Source of the DNA: Symbiodinium sp. CCMP2592
Taxonomy: Eukaryota; Sar; Dinophyceae; Suessiales; Symbiodiniaceae
Direction of reading: 5' to 3'
DNA: 64,000 bases
Assembly (NCBI GenBank): GCA_905221615.1
Contig: CAJNDT010000131.1
Coordinates: 1 to 64,000 of the forward strand
The notes below the pieces were generated by a model. That model searched no databases. It was not told where the DNA came from and saw nothing but the letters and a program-made list of their open reading frames with translations. A program made the position numbers and the translations under genes. Numbering within the stretch: the stretch's first letter is position 1; the number at the start of each line of letters is the position of its first letter. This document shows, piece by piece, positions 40,561 through 51,785 of this stretch.

Positions 40561-42040
40561 GAATCTAGAACCTAAATCTTAAGATTTTTGACATTTCGAC
40601 TATTCTACAAAAGCATCGCCAAAACTGCAAAATGCTAACAGTTCAGGCTTGTTCGAGCTTCTGCAGCGGAATGCGCCCCTCCTCCTCACGCTGCTTCTCA
40701 CGTGGCTTGCCTGGGGGCAGCAGTCTCTTGTACACCTCTGAAACCCACATGGGTAAAGGGTTTTAGTGCCGGAACGATTTGGAGGCGTTGTTGCCTTCGG
40801 TGAAGCGTTGATGGAGTGAGATTTAGGGTTTAGTGTTATTTCGGGACAATGATGGATGAGAGTTCAGAGTGTGATGTAGGGTTCAGGGATGGGGTCAATG
40901 GCAAGGGTCGGGGTGCCTTCACGGTCTAAGTCACAGTCTTTCTGCAAGAGTGTACGGCAACTCTTCCGACGAGTGTTCGTCATTCAAGAACAGGACATAC
41001 ATCGCAGGCCCGCGGGCTGTAGCTCGGAGGCGCCTGAATATTCAGAATAATTTGGATAGGGATGAATAGGGTTTGGGGGTGATCATGCAATCATTATACT
41101 AGGGGCGAAGAGGGAATGCCATTGCTATTTGTTGAGGCCCCTGAGTGTACCCTAGCCCTGGAGCCTTTCGTCTTCAATCCTAAGCTCTCGAATATTGCTC
41201 GGCTATTGATACGGGAGCGAAGGGAGTCCTGTGTGAAAGTTAGGATTTAGGGTTCAGGGATGTCGAAACCCAAGCCCTAAACCCGAAACCCACTCCTGCG
41301 CATGCTGGTTCATTCTCGCGGTGTTCGCCTCCGAGAAGTAGAGAGTTCGGCTCGGGAGCAGGGTTTGTGGCGTTTCAGTGTGTAGAACTTATACTGCCTA
41401 AACCTGCTAGACAAAGCCCTAGGTAAAGCAAAGACCGAGAGCCACCCCCCACCCCCCCAATTCTGGGAGAACCCTCACTCCGCGCTCATGTCTCATGAAG
41501 TTCTTGCAAAAAACCTTCGTAAAGCTCGCCCGGATACCTTCTTCAAATTATACACAAAACTTTGCAGACTAAAGTCCCCAAGAGAACCCTTGCAGAACCC
41601 TTGGTGATCCCCGACCATACGCCAAGTCCTACACCCTAAGCCCTACAGCCCAAACCCCAAACCCTAAATCCTATATAACCCTCAAACCCTAACTCGGAAC
41701 CCCAAAACCCCAAACAGCAAACCCCAAGAGCCTGAAAAACTTGTTTCCGAGGATCCTCAACGTCTTTACCGTGGATTTGCTCCTCACGGCCCTGTTCTGT
41801 CTCCGGATCTGGCAGGTCGCCTTTCCGTCTAGACTCAGTGTTTTTCAAAGATCTTTTTGGGACTAAGGACATTTTTTGGTACGTTTTTGTAGGGTTTAGG
41901 GTTTAGGACTTAGGACTTGCTTGTTACGGGTTTATGATAAGATATATTGTTGATTGTTCGAATTCTACGGGGTTTAAGTTTTTTGGGTCAGCTTGTTTTC
42001 GGATCCCTTCAAACACGATTGAAGGGCGGGCCGCTTCAAA
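40561..42040. other. Unique DNA with sparse telomere-type patches
   Basis: No gene supported; CCCTAAA-type words at 41630-41700 only. Confidence 0.4.
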
Positions 42041-42049
42041 GAGCCCTTT

Positions 42050-42215
42050 AAGGAACCTTTCAAGGAATTTTCAAGGAACCCGCCTAAACCCTAAACCCCA
42101 AACCTAAAACCCTAAACCTTAAACCCAAAACCCAAAACCTTAAACCCAAAACCCAAAACCTTAAACCCAAAACCCAAAACCTTAAACCCTAAACCCTAAA
42201 CCCTGAAGGCATCCT
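42050..42215. repeat. CCCTAAA and 21-bp ACCCAAAACCTTAA array
   Basis: AAACCCAAAACCCAAAACCTT recurs about three times, followed by regular CCCTAAA. Confidence 0.85.
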
Positions 42216-43760
42216 GAGAGTAACCCTTTAAAGAACCCTTAAAGGAACACCCGGAAAAGAACCTTCAAAGGAGTCTTCAACGCACCATTGGCTGAAAAGT
42301 GGCTAGCAGGGGGTGTTGGCGGTTTTCTCGACGGCGGGGCTTGGTAGGACTCCGACACTGCAGTATACATGTTCAGATGTGCATGCAGACATGCACCCAT
42401 CTATCCGTCCATGCATCCGTCTGTCCATCCATCCATACGTACCTATGTACGTACAAAGATCATTTCATACATTCACGCTACATAGATGGGAAAGATAACC
42501 TTATTCATCTGTGCGGGTGCATCCATTTTTCATGTCGCGCTTTCTTTCCGTCTGTGTGTTTGTTCCTCGCTTTGTGCTTGTTGTACTGGCAGTATGGGTC
42601 GCTTCACTCAATCCGCAACCCTCAGCCGTATAGTTCCAAATCTCTCTAAGTTTGAGGATCCCGTTGCCCCACCTGAGCCTTGAGGTGTTCCCTTGGCGAC
42701 AAGATGGCTATGCCGCTTTCTGGCAGGGATGTGGCATGTGGCTGAGGGTTTCATATGTTTGAGGGTTTCATATGTTTGTTCTTGCAGGGCTCTCGAGGGG
42801 TTTTGTTCGGTTTAGAAGTCGGTCCGATCTTACGTTCACTGGGTCTGTGCGCTTCTGACCCTAGAGCTGCGGGACAAGAAGGCTCTCAGCTCGACCCTCA
42901 CTGCACATAGCCCCCACTGAATCTCAGTGGGTGCGAGCGATCGAGTTGTAGGGTTGATGATGGAGGAAGGGGACTCCATGGCAGGTACAGGCTTGACGAG
43001 GTTCATCACTACATATAAGATAGCCCTAAACTCCCGCCTAAGCCTAAGAACCCAGAGCAAAGGAAGCAGCCATCAAACTCGAAAGCAGGCCTAAGCCCTG
43101 GAAGCAAAGCTGCAAGTCCTAATAAATCCCTAATCCCCTCCCCCACCCCCGCCCTAAAACAGCAAACTTCTGTTGAGGCCCAAAATCCCGCATGACTTAG
43201 ATCATCGCACATATCTCACGTCGCACTGTCCATTTCCCCGCAAGCCCTTGGTTTCAATGTTGCCTCGCCATGGGGTCATGCAGGATTTTGGGCATTCGCA
43301 CAAGCCTTGGTTTTCATCCTTGCATCGCGGCAATGGTAAAGTTAAGGGTAGCAGGGGAGCTGTGGGGATGTTCAAAGATGTTCAAAGTCATGCCGGATTT
43401 CGGGCGTCAACCGTTACACAGTCTACCCATTCTAAGGGCTTAAACCCTAAACCCTTACAGTAGAAGCCAGAAAGAACATCATAAGCCTCATGCCCGTAAA
43501 GCAAAGTATATCGGGAATCCCAGCAGGAATCATCCTAAATCTATGTTCCAACTTCCTGGGGTTCACTATATCATAGGGACCCTTGCGGGGGCAAGGGGGA
43601 CGGGGGTAGGGGACTATATTTCACACGCCTTATTATTTCCTTATTATCGGCGTTACGGCCCCCTACACCCCCTCCTCCCCCTAAACCCTAAACCCTGAAA
43701 CCTTAAACCCGAAACCTTAAATCCCGAAACCTTAAACCCTAAACCCTATAAGGGTCCTTA
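42216..43760. other. Unique DNA with ATCC microsatellite
   Basis: No gene supported. ATCC/GTCC-type words at 42395-42450; telomere-type patch at 43680-43745. The 32-bp segment 42631-42662 recurs at 43893-43924. Confidence 0.45.
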
Positions 43761-43892
43761 CTTTGGGGGTCGGGGGACTTGGTAAGTAGTTAGTAAGTAG
43801 ACTTATAAGTACCCTAAAAGGGACCCTAATTGGGGTTGTGGTATTTATAAGTCCCAAAAATAACCAGTTACTAAGTCCCCCGACCCCCCAAG
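43761..43892. mobile_element. Palindromic miniature element, family A (short form)
   Basis: Ends CTTTGGGGG/CCCCCCAAG, flanked by TA on both sides. A second fragment of the right arm lies at 43925-43956. Confidence 0.85.
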
Positions 43893-44537
43893 TAGTTCCA
43901 AATCTCTCTAAGTTTGAGGATCCCAGTTACTACGTCCCCGGACCCTCCAAGTAAGGACATGACTTTTGGCCCGGACTACCGGGACCTGGTCGCCGGGTCG
44001 GCCCTGGCTTTCCTGAGCGCGGGGACCACTATGCTGTCGGCTTGGTGCCCTTGCTGGGCTTATTATTATGGTTTAGGGTTTATGGTTTTGGGTTTAGGGT
44101 TTATATAGGGTTTGGGGTTTATAGGGTTTGGGATTTAGGGTTTTGGGGTACTTATCATTATTACTAGTATCATTATTACTAGTAGCACTATTTGTTAATA
44201 GTACCAAGTATAAAGTAGTGTTTTGCGTTTCAGTTTTAAGTGTTGAAGCTTTTTCTTGTCTATTGCGATTTGTTTTATGTTTAGCTTTGTTTTTGGGTTT
44301 GTGGTCAGGGGTTTCGCCGTCTGGGATAAGCGACTTGCGGTTAGGCAAAGGCTTTGGGGAGAGTTTCCGGATTGTCCTGTCGGGTTGCATTTGGTTTTGC
44401 CAGGGTTTATCTGGAGAGGGTCATAGGGTCTTGTGAAGGTTTCTTGGGAGGCGTATCAGAATTTTATGAAGACTTGATTGATTCTGCGAGGTGCTGTGTC
44501 TTGGAGGAGTTTCGGGCGTTGAGGGTGTGAGGCTAGG

Positions 44538-44683
44538 TTCCTGAGTAGTACCCTTTTGCCCTTTTTAGTTCTGGGTCTCCTTATTACAACTGAACATTAA
44601 GAAAAAGGGTTACCTTCTTGTTAGAAACCCTAAACCCTAAACCCCAAACCCTAAACCCTAAACCCTAACTACTCGGGAACCCA
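44538..44683. mobile_element. Palindromic element, family G, containing telomere repeats
   Basis: TTCCTGAGTAGT and ACTACTCGGGAAC are inverted ends; between them lie AAAAAGGGTTACC and five CCCTAAA-type units. Confidence 0.6.
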
Positions 44684-45857
44684 GGAGATTTTTTCAGGAT
44701 TTTGGAGCACGGTGCTTGCTGGATCGTCGGGCTTTTGGGTTTCGCCCGGTCCAACCCAGGGCAGGCTTTTGGTGTCTGTGTCGAAGAGGGGTTTAGGGTT
44801 TAGGGTTTAGGGATAGAGGTCGGGATCGTAAGGGTTTGTATGCAGGGTTCATGGGGTTTTGGTGAGGGTAAAGGAGTAGTTAGTACTGGTATTCCCTCAT
44901 GGTCCCTGTGTGAGTCCATTATTGGTTATTAGTCTTGTTATTAGTAGTATCGTTATAGTGTACACCAAAATGCTATTGTAATTGTGACGGTCCCTATAGA
45001 TAAATCGAAACCCTTCTGAAAAGCAAACCTTCTAGAATATCCTTTACCCAAACATAGAATCCTCCTGTTTATGTAGCTGTCTGGGCCCTGCAAACATCGA
45101 ACACATGATCCCTACCAGTTGGCTGGAAGTGCTGGGTGGGCGATGTGCAAACTTCGGTGCCCTAGAGACTTGTCTCATGGTTCAGGGCCGGATTATTGGG
45201 GTTCTTAGGGCCCATCAGGGCTTGCAGGATTTAGCAGTTTTAGGTTTCAAGGATTACAGGGGTTGAAGGTTTTCGGCTTCAGGAACTTTCCGAAGAACGG
45301 AATCCATAGTTACGCCCTCTCTGTTGAATCGACGTGGGTGTTTTTCGCTGTCCGGGTCCTTTCGGGCTCAGGGCTCAAGGTTCAGGCTGCACGGGTTTAG
45401 GGTGTAGGGCTTAAGGTTCAGGGTGCATGTGTTTCTGGTTGAGGGGTTTAGGGTGCAAGAGGGTAAAGGGTGCAAGGCAGGCTGATAGTGGCCAGACAGA
45501 AGGAGCTCTGCAAGCGGCTTGCTTTCCATGTTTTGCTCGTTCGAGGCTGCCTGTCAAGTCCCAAACCCAAAAGTCCACGGGGCCGTAGTTTCGGATTTCA
45601 GCTTAGGGTTTCGGATTTCAGTTTAAGTTTCGGGTTTGGGGCTTAGGGGTTTAGGGAAAGTAAGGGGTTCAGGCTTTAGGGTTTGAGGTTGAGGATTCTG
45701 GATTTCGGGTGAAGGCTGAGGATTAGGATTTAGGGTCTAGGATGCGCGATTTAGGGTTTTGGGGTCTGGGGGAGGACGTGGAAATCCGAAACCCTAAACT
45801 GAAATCCGAAACCCTAAACTGAAATCCGAAACCCTAACCTCTACACCCCAAAGCCTA
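44684..45857. other. Unique DNA with inverted 20-mer repeats
   Basis: No gene supported. GAAATCCGAAACCCTAAACT is present three times in tandem at 45779-45838, and its reverse complement about twice at 45586-45635. Confidence 0.5.
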
Positions 45858-46083
45858 CTTGGAGGGTCGGGGGACTTAGTAACCGGCTATTTTAGGGACT
45901 TATAAGTACCATAACCCCAATTAGGGTCCCTTTTAGGGTACTTATAAGTCTACTTACTAACTACTTACTAAGTCCCCCGACCCCTAAACCCTAAACCCTA
46001 TACTACCCCTATAGCTCCCCTCAAAGGAACCCTTAGAATCCCCTTTAAAAGGAGCCCCTTACTAAGTCCCCCGACCCCCGAAG
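45858..46083. mobile_element. Palindromic miniature element, family A (long form)
   Basis: CTTGGAGGGTCGGGGG start and CCCCCGACCCCCGAAG end, with an internal block of CCCTAAA plus AAAGGAACCCTTAGAATCC absent from the short form. Flanked by TA on both sides. Confidence 0.85.
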
Positions 46084-46253
46084 TAAACGCGCGACACCCG
46101 AGGAGTTCCTTGGGGCCAAGCATTGCAACCCACGAAGGCCAGGGAGTCGGAGGGAGGGGCCTTTTGCTAGGGTTCCTTAAAGGGATCTATAGGGTTCCTT
46201 AAAGGGATCTTTAGGGTTTAGGGGTTTAGGGTTTAGGGTTTAGGGTTTAAGGG

Positions 46254-46349
46254 GAACTCCAGAAAGTTGGAATATGGTTTCAGGGTAGGATACCCTATAA
46301 TTTACCATAGAAGGGTTAGGCTAATCATATTCCAACTGTCTGGCTTTTA
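46254..46349. mobile_element. Palindromic miniature element, family D
   Basis: CCAGAAAGTTGGAATATGGTT and CATATTCCAACTGTCTGG arms around TAATTTACCATA. Confidence 0.8.
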
Positions 46350-46639
46350 CTGTAAACCCTAAACCCTAAACCCTGCTTTGCAGCTTCCCTTCGGGTTTAG
46401 GGGTTCAGGGGGTTTAGGGGTTTAGGGTTTAGGGTTTAGGGTTTAGGGGTTTAGAGTTGGGGGTTCAGGGTAGTTTTGTTTCATTTGGTCTTGTTGTGTC
46501 CGTTTGTTCCTTCATTGGATAAGAACTGAATACGGGTTCTTTTCATGGACAGAGCCATCTTCGGGAGGATGCGTGGCTTGACTAGGGTTCATTCTGCTTG
46601 CAAAGACTATTCTCCCACAGAAGGTCATCAGGGTTGTAT

Positions 46640-46752
46640 ATGAGAGTTTACGAAAATCAGGGGTACCTTATTCTGGATTCTGGGGGCCTTATAATAAGGA
46701 TCCTATTATTTGGGGTACCATATTAGGCTTCCCTATCTTCGGAAACTCCCAT
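46640..46752. mobile_element. Palindromic miniature element, family B
   Basis: GAGAGTTTACGAAAATCAGG and CTTCGGAAACTCCC ends, flanked on both sides by ATAT. Confidence 0.85.
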
Positions 46753-46983
46753 ATGAGGGCTTCAGCCCTCGACAAAAAGCCCAAACTGATAAGCCCTATC
46801 CGTCAACCATCGTTAACCTCACGATGTGTCTGGAAGAGAAAGACTCAAAACCCCTAAGAGTTGAAATCCCTGTAGAACCTTTGTAGTAACCCTGCTAATA
46901 ACAACTCTTACAACCTTGAGCCCTCCGAAAGCTCCGAAGCCCTTTCGGCCCTTTCAACCCCGACCTCAGTGAACTCCCACGGT

Positions 46984-47109
46984 CTACTTGAAGGATCATG
47001 GGACTTAGTAAGTAGGTTATAACTGGGGTTATAAGTCGCCTAGGTGGGGTTATCCTAATTATAACCTACTTATAACCTTACTTACTAAGTCCCATGAGCC
47101 TTGAAGTAG
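46984..47109. mobile_element. Palindromic miniature element, family F
   Basis: CTACTTGAAGGATCATGGGA and TCCCATGAGCCTTGAAGTAG ends. It shares the ACTTAGTAAGTAG word with family A, so the two may be related. Confidence 0.8.
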
Positions 47110-47271
47110 GGTTTAGGGTTGAAGTTTAAACCCTAAACCCTAAACCCCAAACCGAGTTTTGGGGTTCAGGGTTTACTTTTTCGGCTGTGGGCAAAGCCCG
47201 ATGCTCTGCGTCTCAGACTTCGGGTTGCGATGTTAGCCCCACATCCTTGAAAACCCTTTCCCAGAGATCCC

Positions 47272-47366
47272 AATACCCCCTTCATCAAGAATATCTCTTT
47301 AATCATAATAGTAAGGCTTCTATAATTTAAGGTATATCCCTAAATTAAGGGGTATTAGAATTCCCT
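47272..47366. mobile_element. Palindromic miniature element, family C
   Basis: CAGAGATCCCAATACCCCC start; inverted ATTAAGGGGTATTAGAATTCC end. Confidence 0.7.
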
Positions 47367-47452
47367 AAACCCTAAACTCTATAGATCCCTCAAAGGATCC
47401 CTTTAAAGGAACCCTGGATTCTTGGGTTCTCTGGGATCGGTGGCACCGCAAA

Positions 47453-47584
47453 CTTGGGGGGTCGGGGGACTTAGTAAGTAGTAAGTAAGTAGACTTATAA
47501 GTACCCGAAAAGGGACCCTAATTGGGGTTATGGTATTTATAAGTCCCTGAAATGGCCAGTTACTAAGTCCCCCGACCCTCCAAG
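47453..47584. mobile_element. Palindromic miniature element, family A (short form)
   Basis: CTTGGGGGGTCGGGGG and CCCCGACCCTCCAAG ends, flanked on both sides by AA rather than TA. Confidence 0.85.
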
Positions 47585-47647
47585 AAGGTTTCCGTGGCTC
47601 CTCCTAGCGAACCGGATCATCCTGGGACTCTACACTTTCTGGTGCCC

Positions 47648-48005
47648 GGCTCGAGGGTTTACGGCGCCTTAGGGGTTTTAGGGGTTTTAGGGGTTCAGGG
47701 GTTTGGGGGGTTTAGGGGTTTTAGGGTTTAGCGGTTCAGGGGGTTCAGGGGTTCAGGGGTTTAGGGGTTTAGGGGTTCAGGGGTTTAGGGGTTTAGGGGT
47801 TTAGGGTTTAGGGGTTCAGGGGGTTTAGGGTTCAGGGGTTTAGGGGTTTAGGTTCAGCGGGTTTTAGGGTTCAGGGGTTTAGGGGTTCAGGGGTTTAGTG
47901 TTTCAGGTTTTAAGGGTTTAGGGGTTCAGGCTGGGTTTAGGGGTTGGGGGTTTAGGATTTAGGGGTTTAGGGTTTACGGCTTTACGGGGCTTCGGGGTTT
48001 CGGGT
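47648..48005. repeat. TTTAGGGG/TTCAGGGG array
   Basis: About 35 degenerate octamers, G-rich on the plus strand, with frequent TTCAGGGG variants. Confidence 0.9.
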
Positions 48006-48352
48006 TTAGGATACATTTTGGGGTTTCGGCTCTGTCTCAGGCTTCAGGGTTTGCGTCAGATTTTGTTGTGTAGAGCATACAGCTGAGGTAGGTTTTGGAG
48101 GAATTGTGTTCTGCAGTTCGACATTTTGGGGAACAACAAGAACTACCCTTCACTTGGACTCGTCTTGTGTTTGGGGTCTCGTCTATGCAGAGCAATAAGC
48201 AAACTGAGGGTTTCAGCCCCTAAACCCTAAACCCTAAACCCTAAACCCTAAGTCCCAGTTGTGGGTTCCGAAGTCAATGTCCAGCTCTTGCGGCTTGCCA
48301 AAACCTCGGCACCCACAGCCACAAAATTCTTCAGCCCCACAGTTTAGTTCCC

Positions 48353-48448
48353 CTTTGCGAAAATTGAGGGTACCTTGTTTTGGGGTCCTTATAGTAAGGA
48401 TCCTACTATTTAGGGTACGATGTTAGGGTCTCCTATTTGCAGAAATCG
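48353..48448. mobile_element. Family B element, decayed
   Basis: The core GAGGGTACCTTGTTTTGGGG, then AAGGATCCTACTATTTAGGG, is intact; the ends are eroded. Confidence 0.6.
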
Positions 48449-48529
48449 TTCAAGAATCCTGGTTTCATCGTTGCGGGTTCAAAGCGCATTCTGCTTCAAA
48501 GCTGCAAGCTTGCCACCGCAAGGCGCAGT

Positions 48530-48645
48530 TGGGATCATCCCTAAACCCCTAAACCTCTAAACCCTAAACCCGTAGACTGCTAAACCTTAAACCCTAAACG
48601 TCTAAACCTCTAAACCCTAAGCCCTAAACCCCTAAGCCTTAAAGC
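48530..48645. repeat. CCCTAAA-type block
   Basis: CCCTAAACCTCTAAA variants, C-rich on the plus strand. Confidence 0.8.
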
Positions 48646-49400
48646 GGGTTTGGGTTATGTATCGAAGCGCATGACCCCGGGACCTCACCTCCTGAAGGGC
48701 CAGGTTAACAATGCAGCCCGCGAGCAGGGTTTAGGGTATTGCGTTCAGGTTTGAAGGCTTGACGGTTCAGCGAGTTTTTGGGCTTTGTGTATCGGGGGTG
48801 TGCTTATCCGTTCGCGATGCTGGTTTTCGGTACATTCTGTTCCAGGTCTGCCTTACACCGAGAAGCGCGGACAAGGAACACCTTTCGGTTGCTTCTCTCG
48901 GATCGGAGCCTAAGCAGCGAGTGTAAACCACTTAGACAAGGACCGCCCAGCTTTTACATCCCGAAGTTAGCAGCCTGTACAGCCGTAGAGCAGCCGGAAA
49001 CCTGAAATCACCAAAAACCACAAAACCATCCGAAATAATGCAGAGTCCTTGCCCATTCCGGCGCTCAGGTGCGTCTTTATCTTCGTGACCTGTCCTGTGG
49101 CGTACTTGGCCGGGAGCCGAGTTTAGGAGGGCCTCTCGCGTGGAGCCCAATTAAGACCACTCCCTTGGTTTTTGAAGGGACTCCGTGTCGTCTTGGAGTT
49201 TGCATAGTTACCAACATCATTCCTTGGGGTTCCTGATAGGAACTATCCTACACTATACTGTGCCCAAGGACGCAGATTATCACAGCTCCCATAATATGAG
49301 TATGAGTCCTTTTCTACTTGGGATTTAGAACCAGCCTCTTTGTTGTACCAGCTTTCTACAGGAGGTTGTAGTCATAGAAGTTTTGCAAAACTATTCTACA
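48646..49400. other. Unique DNA
   Basis: No gene supported; frames of 72-75 codons on both strands are random-looking. Confidence 0.4.
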
Positions 49401-49512
49401 CTTGGGGGTCGGGGGACTTAGTAAGTAGATAGTAAGTAGACTTATAAGTACCCTAAAAGGGACCCTAATTGGGGTTAAAATAACCAGTTACGAAGTCCCC
49501 CGACTCTCCAAG
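49401..49512. mobile_element. Family A element, short form with internal deletion
   Basis: CTTGGGGGTCGGGGG and CCCCCGACTCTCCAAG ends; the right inner arm lacks about 20 bases. Flanks CA and TA do not match. Confidence 0.75.
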
Positions 49513-50377
49513 TATTCTATAGATCCAGAAGGCTAGCCCTATCCTATCGTTGCTGAAGGTTTAGGGCGGCTCCAAACGGATTGCAAGTTGACTGCTCTTT
49601 TTCAGTAAGGGGTGAAAGAGGCACCGTTGAATATGAGTATAAATCAACATGAACATATGCATATATGTATGTATGTATATATATATATATATATATATAT
49701 TATGTATATGGAGGTATATGAGTTGTTTTTAGATTCCGTCGTTTCCGGCTCAGAACCAGCAAGCCCATCATCTTGCATTTCCAAGCTACTTCGATGAACA
49801 TTCCTGTATTCCAGTTCGTACGCTCATATCCTGTTTCCAGGTCTTTTGTTATCCTGTCCCACAGAGTTTCTATCTCCGGAAAGCAACCCTGAGAATGAAA
49901 AGCCTTCGGTGGTTGTAACATGTATACTTGGTTTTAGTATTCCTTCATGCTCCCTCCTACGGGTAAGTCTTCGCAAAGTCTTCTGCGATGCCGAGCCTTT
50001 AAATCCTGAATCTTAAAGGTTTAGGGTTGCAGGGTTTAGAGAAGTTTAGAGGTTAAGGGTTTGGGATTGTAGGGTTTAAGGTTCAGGGAAGCCGACAACA
50101 AGCTTAGTGGTGCCTGTGTACAGCCTAACTCGAAACCCTACACGTCAAGGCCACTTGGCGCTTGGACTGCAGCACTGCGCCCTGGCTTGAAAGCTTCTCT
50201 CAATTTTGCGGATTCAAGGTTCCCGTAATATAGGGGCCCAAAATAATTACTAGAATTATGGCATAATACACCCCAAAATCCTATTCGAATTATTAAGGCC
50301 CGATACTATCGAAAAGTGGTCTGTGCAGAGTATGTGGCTTCCAACGCTATATACAGTAGCTCTTGAAGATTCGGGAT
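49513..50377. other. Unique DNA with (TA)n and family I fragment
   Basis: (TA)n at 49675-49705. 50238-50300 (GGGGCCCAAAATAATTACTA to ATTATTAAGGCCC) is an imperfect palindrome related to 61118-61210. Confidence 0.5.
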
Positions 50378-50532
50378 TAATGTCGGAATCCGATTAAGAA
50401 ACCTTGGGCCTTTATTAGGGGATTAATGTCGGAATCCGATTAAGAAACCTTGGGCCTTTATTAGGGTTCCTTTTATGAATCCTTCTATTTTGGGGTTATA
50501 GGCCCAGGGTTTCTTAATCAGGTTCCTACATT
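50378..50532. mobile_element. Family E element with duplicated left arm
   Basis: The left arm TAATGTCGGAATCCGATTAAG is present twice as a 46-bp direct repeat (50374-50419, 50420-50465); a single right arm AATCAGGTTCCTACATTAG follows. Confidence 0.8.
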
Positions 50533-50991
50533 AGGGCTTTGCTCTTGGGTTGCATGCTCGAGCGAGTCCAATCCTTGCGCTCCAGTTGTTCAGTTTAGGG
50601 GTTTGGGGGTTTGGGGGTCAGGTGTTTGGGGGTTTAGGGGTCAATAACCTGCTATTTAGGTAGCAAGAGCCAGTCAGGGACACAAATATGAAACGATGTG
50701 GCATTCATACTGACCGCGAATTCCCCAGACTTTAGACCCTAAGCCCCTAAACCCCTAAACTCTAAACCCTAAACCCTAGACCGCTGAACTCCTAAACCCG
50801 AAGCCTAAAAGTCCTTGACCGTAAACCCCTACACAAACCTTAAAACCTGAAACCTAAAAATCCGTTCCGGCTGCAAGCCGCCGAGGCCCTCTCCATTTGC
50901 GTCAAAGGGAGGCCTGAAGAACTAGAGTAGGGTTTGGGGAGTGTAAGATCCTTTTAGTCCCGACGTGGGGTACATCGGGGCTTTAGGGACC
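50533..50991. other. Telomere-type patches in unique DNA
   Basis: TTTGGGGG units near 50595-50640 and CCCTAAA-type units at 50735-50870, opposite strands. Confidence 0.6.
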
Positions 50992-51095
50992 CAGAGATCC
51001 CAATACCCCTTAATTAAGGAATATACCTTAAATCATAATATGAAGTCCCCCCATAATTTAAGGCATATTCCTTAGTTAAGGGGTATCAGAAATCC
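50992..51095. mobile_element. Palindromic miniature element, family C
   Basis: CAGAGATCCCAATACCCC start and AAGGGGTATCAGAAATCC end. Confidence 0.75.
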
Positions 51096-51188
51096 CTAAA
51101 CCCTAAACCCTATAGATCCCTGAAAGGATCCCTTTAAAGGAACCCTAAGAATTCCTTGATTAAGGGTTCCTTGGGTTCTCTGGGGATA

Positions 51189-51411
51189 CTTGGAGGGTCG
51201 GGGGACTTAGTAACTGGTTATTTTAGGGACTTCTAAGTACCATAACCCCAATTAGGGTCCCGTTTAGGGTACTAACAAGTCTACTTACTGACTACTTACT
51301 AAGTCCCTGAACCCTAAACCCTAAACCCTATACTACCCTTATAGAGCCCTTTAAAGAAACCCTTAGAATCCCCTTTTAAAGGAGCCTTACTAAGTCCCTC
51401 GACCCCCCAAG
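51189..51411. mobile_element. Family A element, long form
   Basis: CTTGGAGGGTCGGGGG and CCTCGACCCCCCAAG ends; TA on both flanks; same internal AAACCCTTAGAATCCCC block as at 45858. Confidence 0.85.
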
Positions 51412-51500
51412 TACTTGTTGCTAAGGACCTCTGCGAGCCCGGGAACACAGGGGTTGCCACCTGCGGCGTGAATGGCTGCACCTGCTGCCTGGACTGACCA

Positions 51501-51657
51501 CAGAGACTCCAATATCCCTTGATTAAGGAATATTCCGGGATCCTACCATAATTTAATTAAGGAATATCCCTTGATTAAGGAATATTCCTTAAATTATGGT
51601 AGGATCCCTTGTATGATTTAAGGTATATTCCTAAATTAAGGGATATTGGAGCCTCTG
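51501..51657. mobile_element. Family C element with nested extra palindrome
   Basis: CAGAGACTCCAATATCCC and GGATATTGGAGCCTCTG ends; the middle holds an additional AAGGAATATCCC/ATTCCTTAAATTATGG arm set, so one copy may have inserted in, or duplicated within, another. Confidence 0.75.
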
Positions 51658-51714
51658 GGACACAAATCACTCATCGAGGCTGAGTTCGAGCAGGTTTTGG
51701 CAGGGCTTAGGGGT

Positions 51715-51785
51715 AAGGGTTTAATGTTTAGGGTTTAGGGGTTAGGGTTTCGGGTTTAGGGTTTGGGGGTTAGGGTTTAGGGTTC
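51715..51785. repeat. TTTAGGG block
   Basis: Degenerate TTTAGGG/GGGTTAGGG units on the plus strand. Confidence 0.8.
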
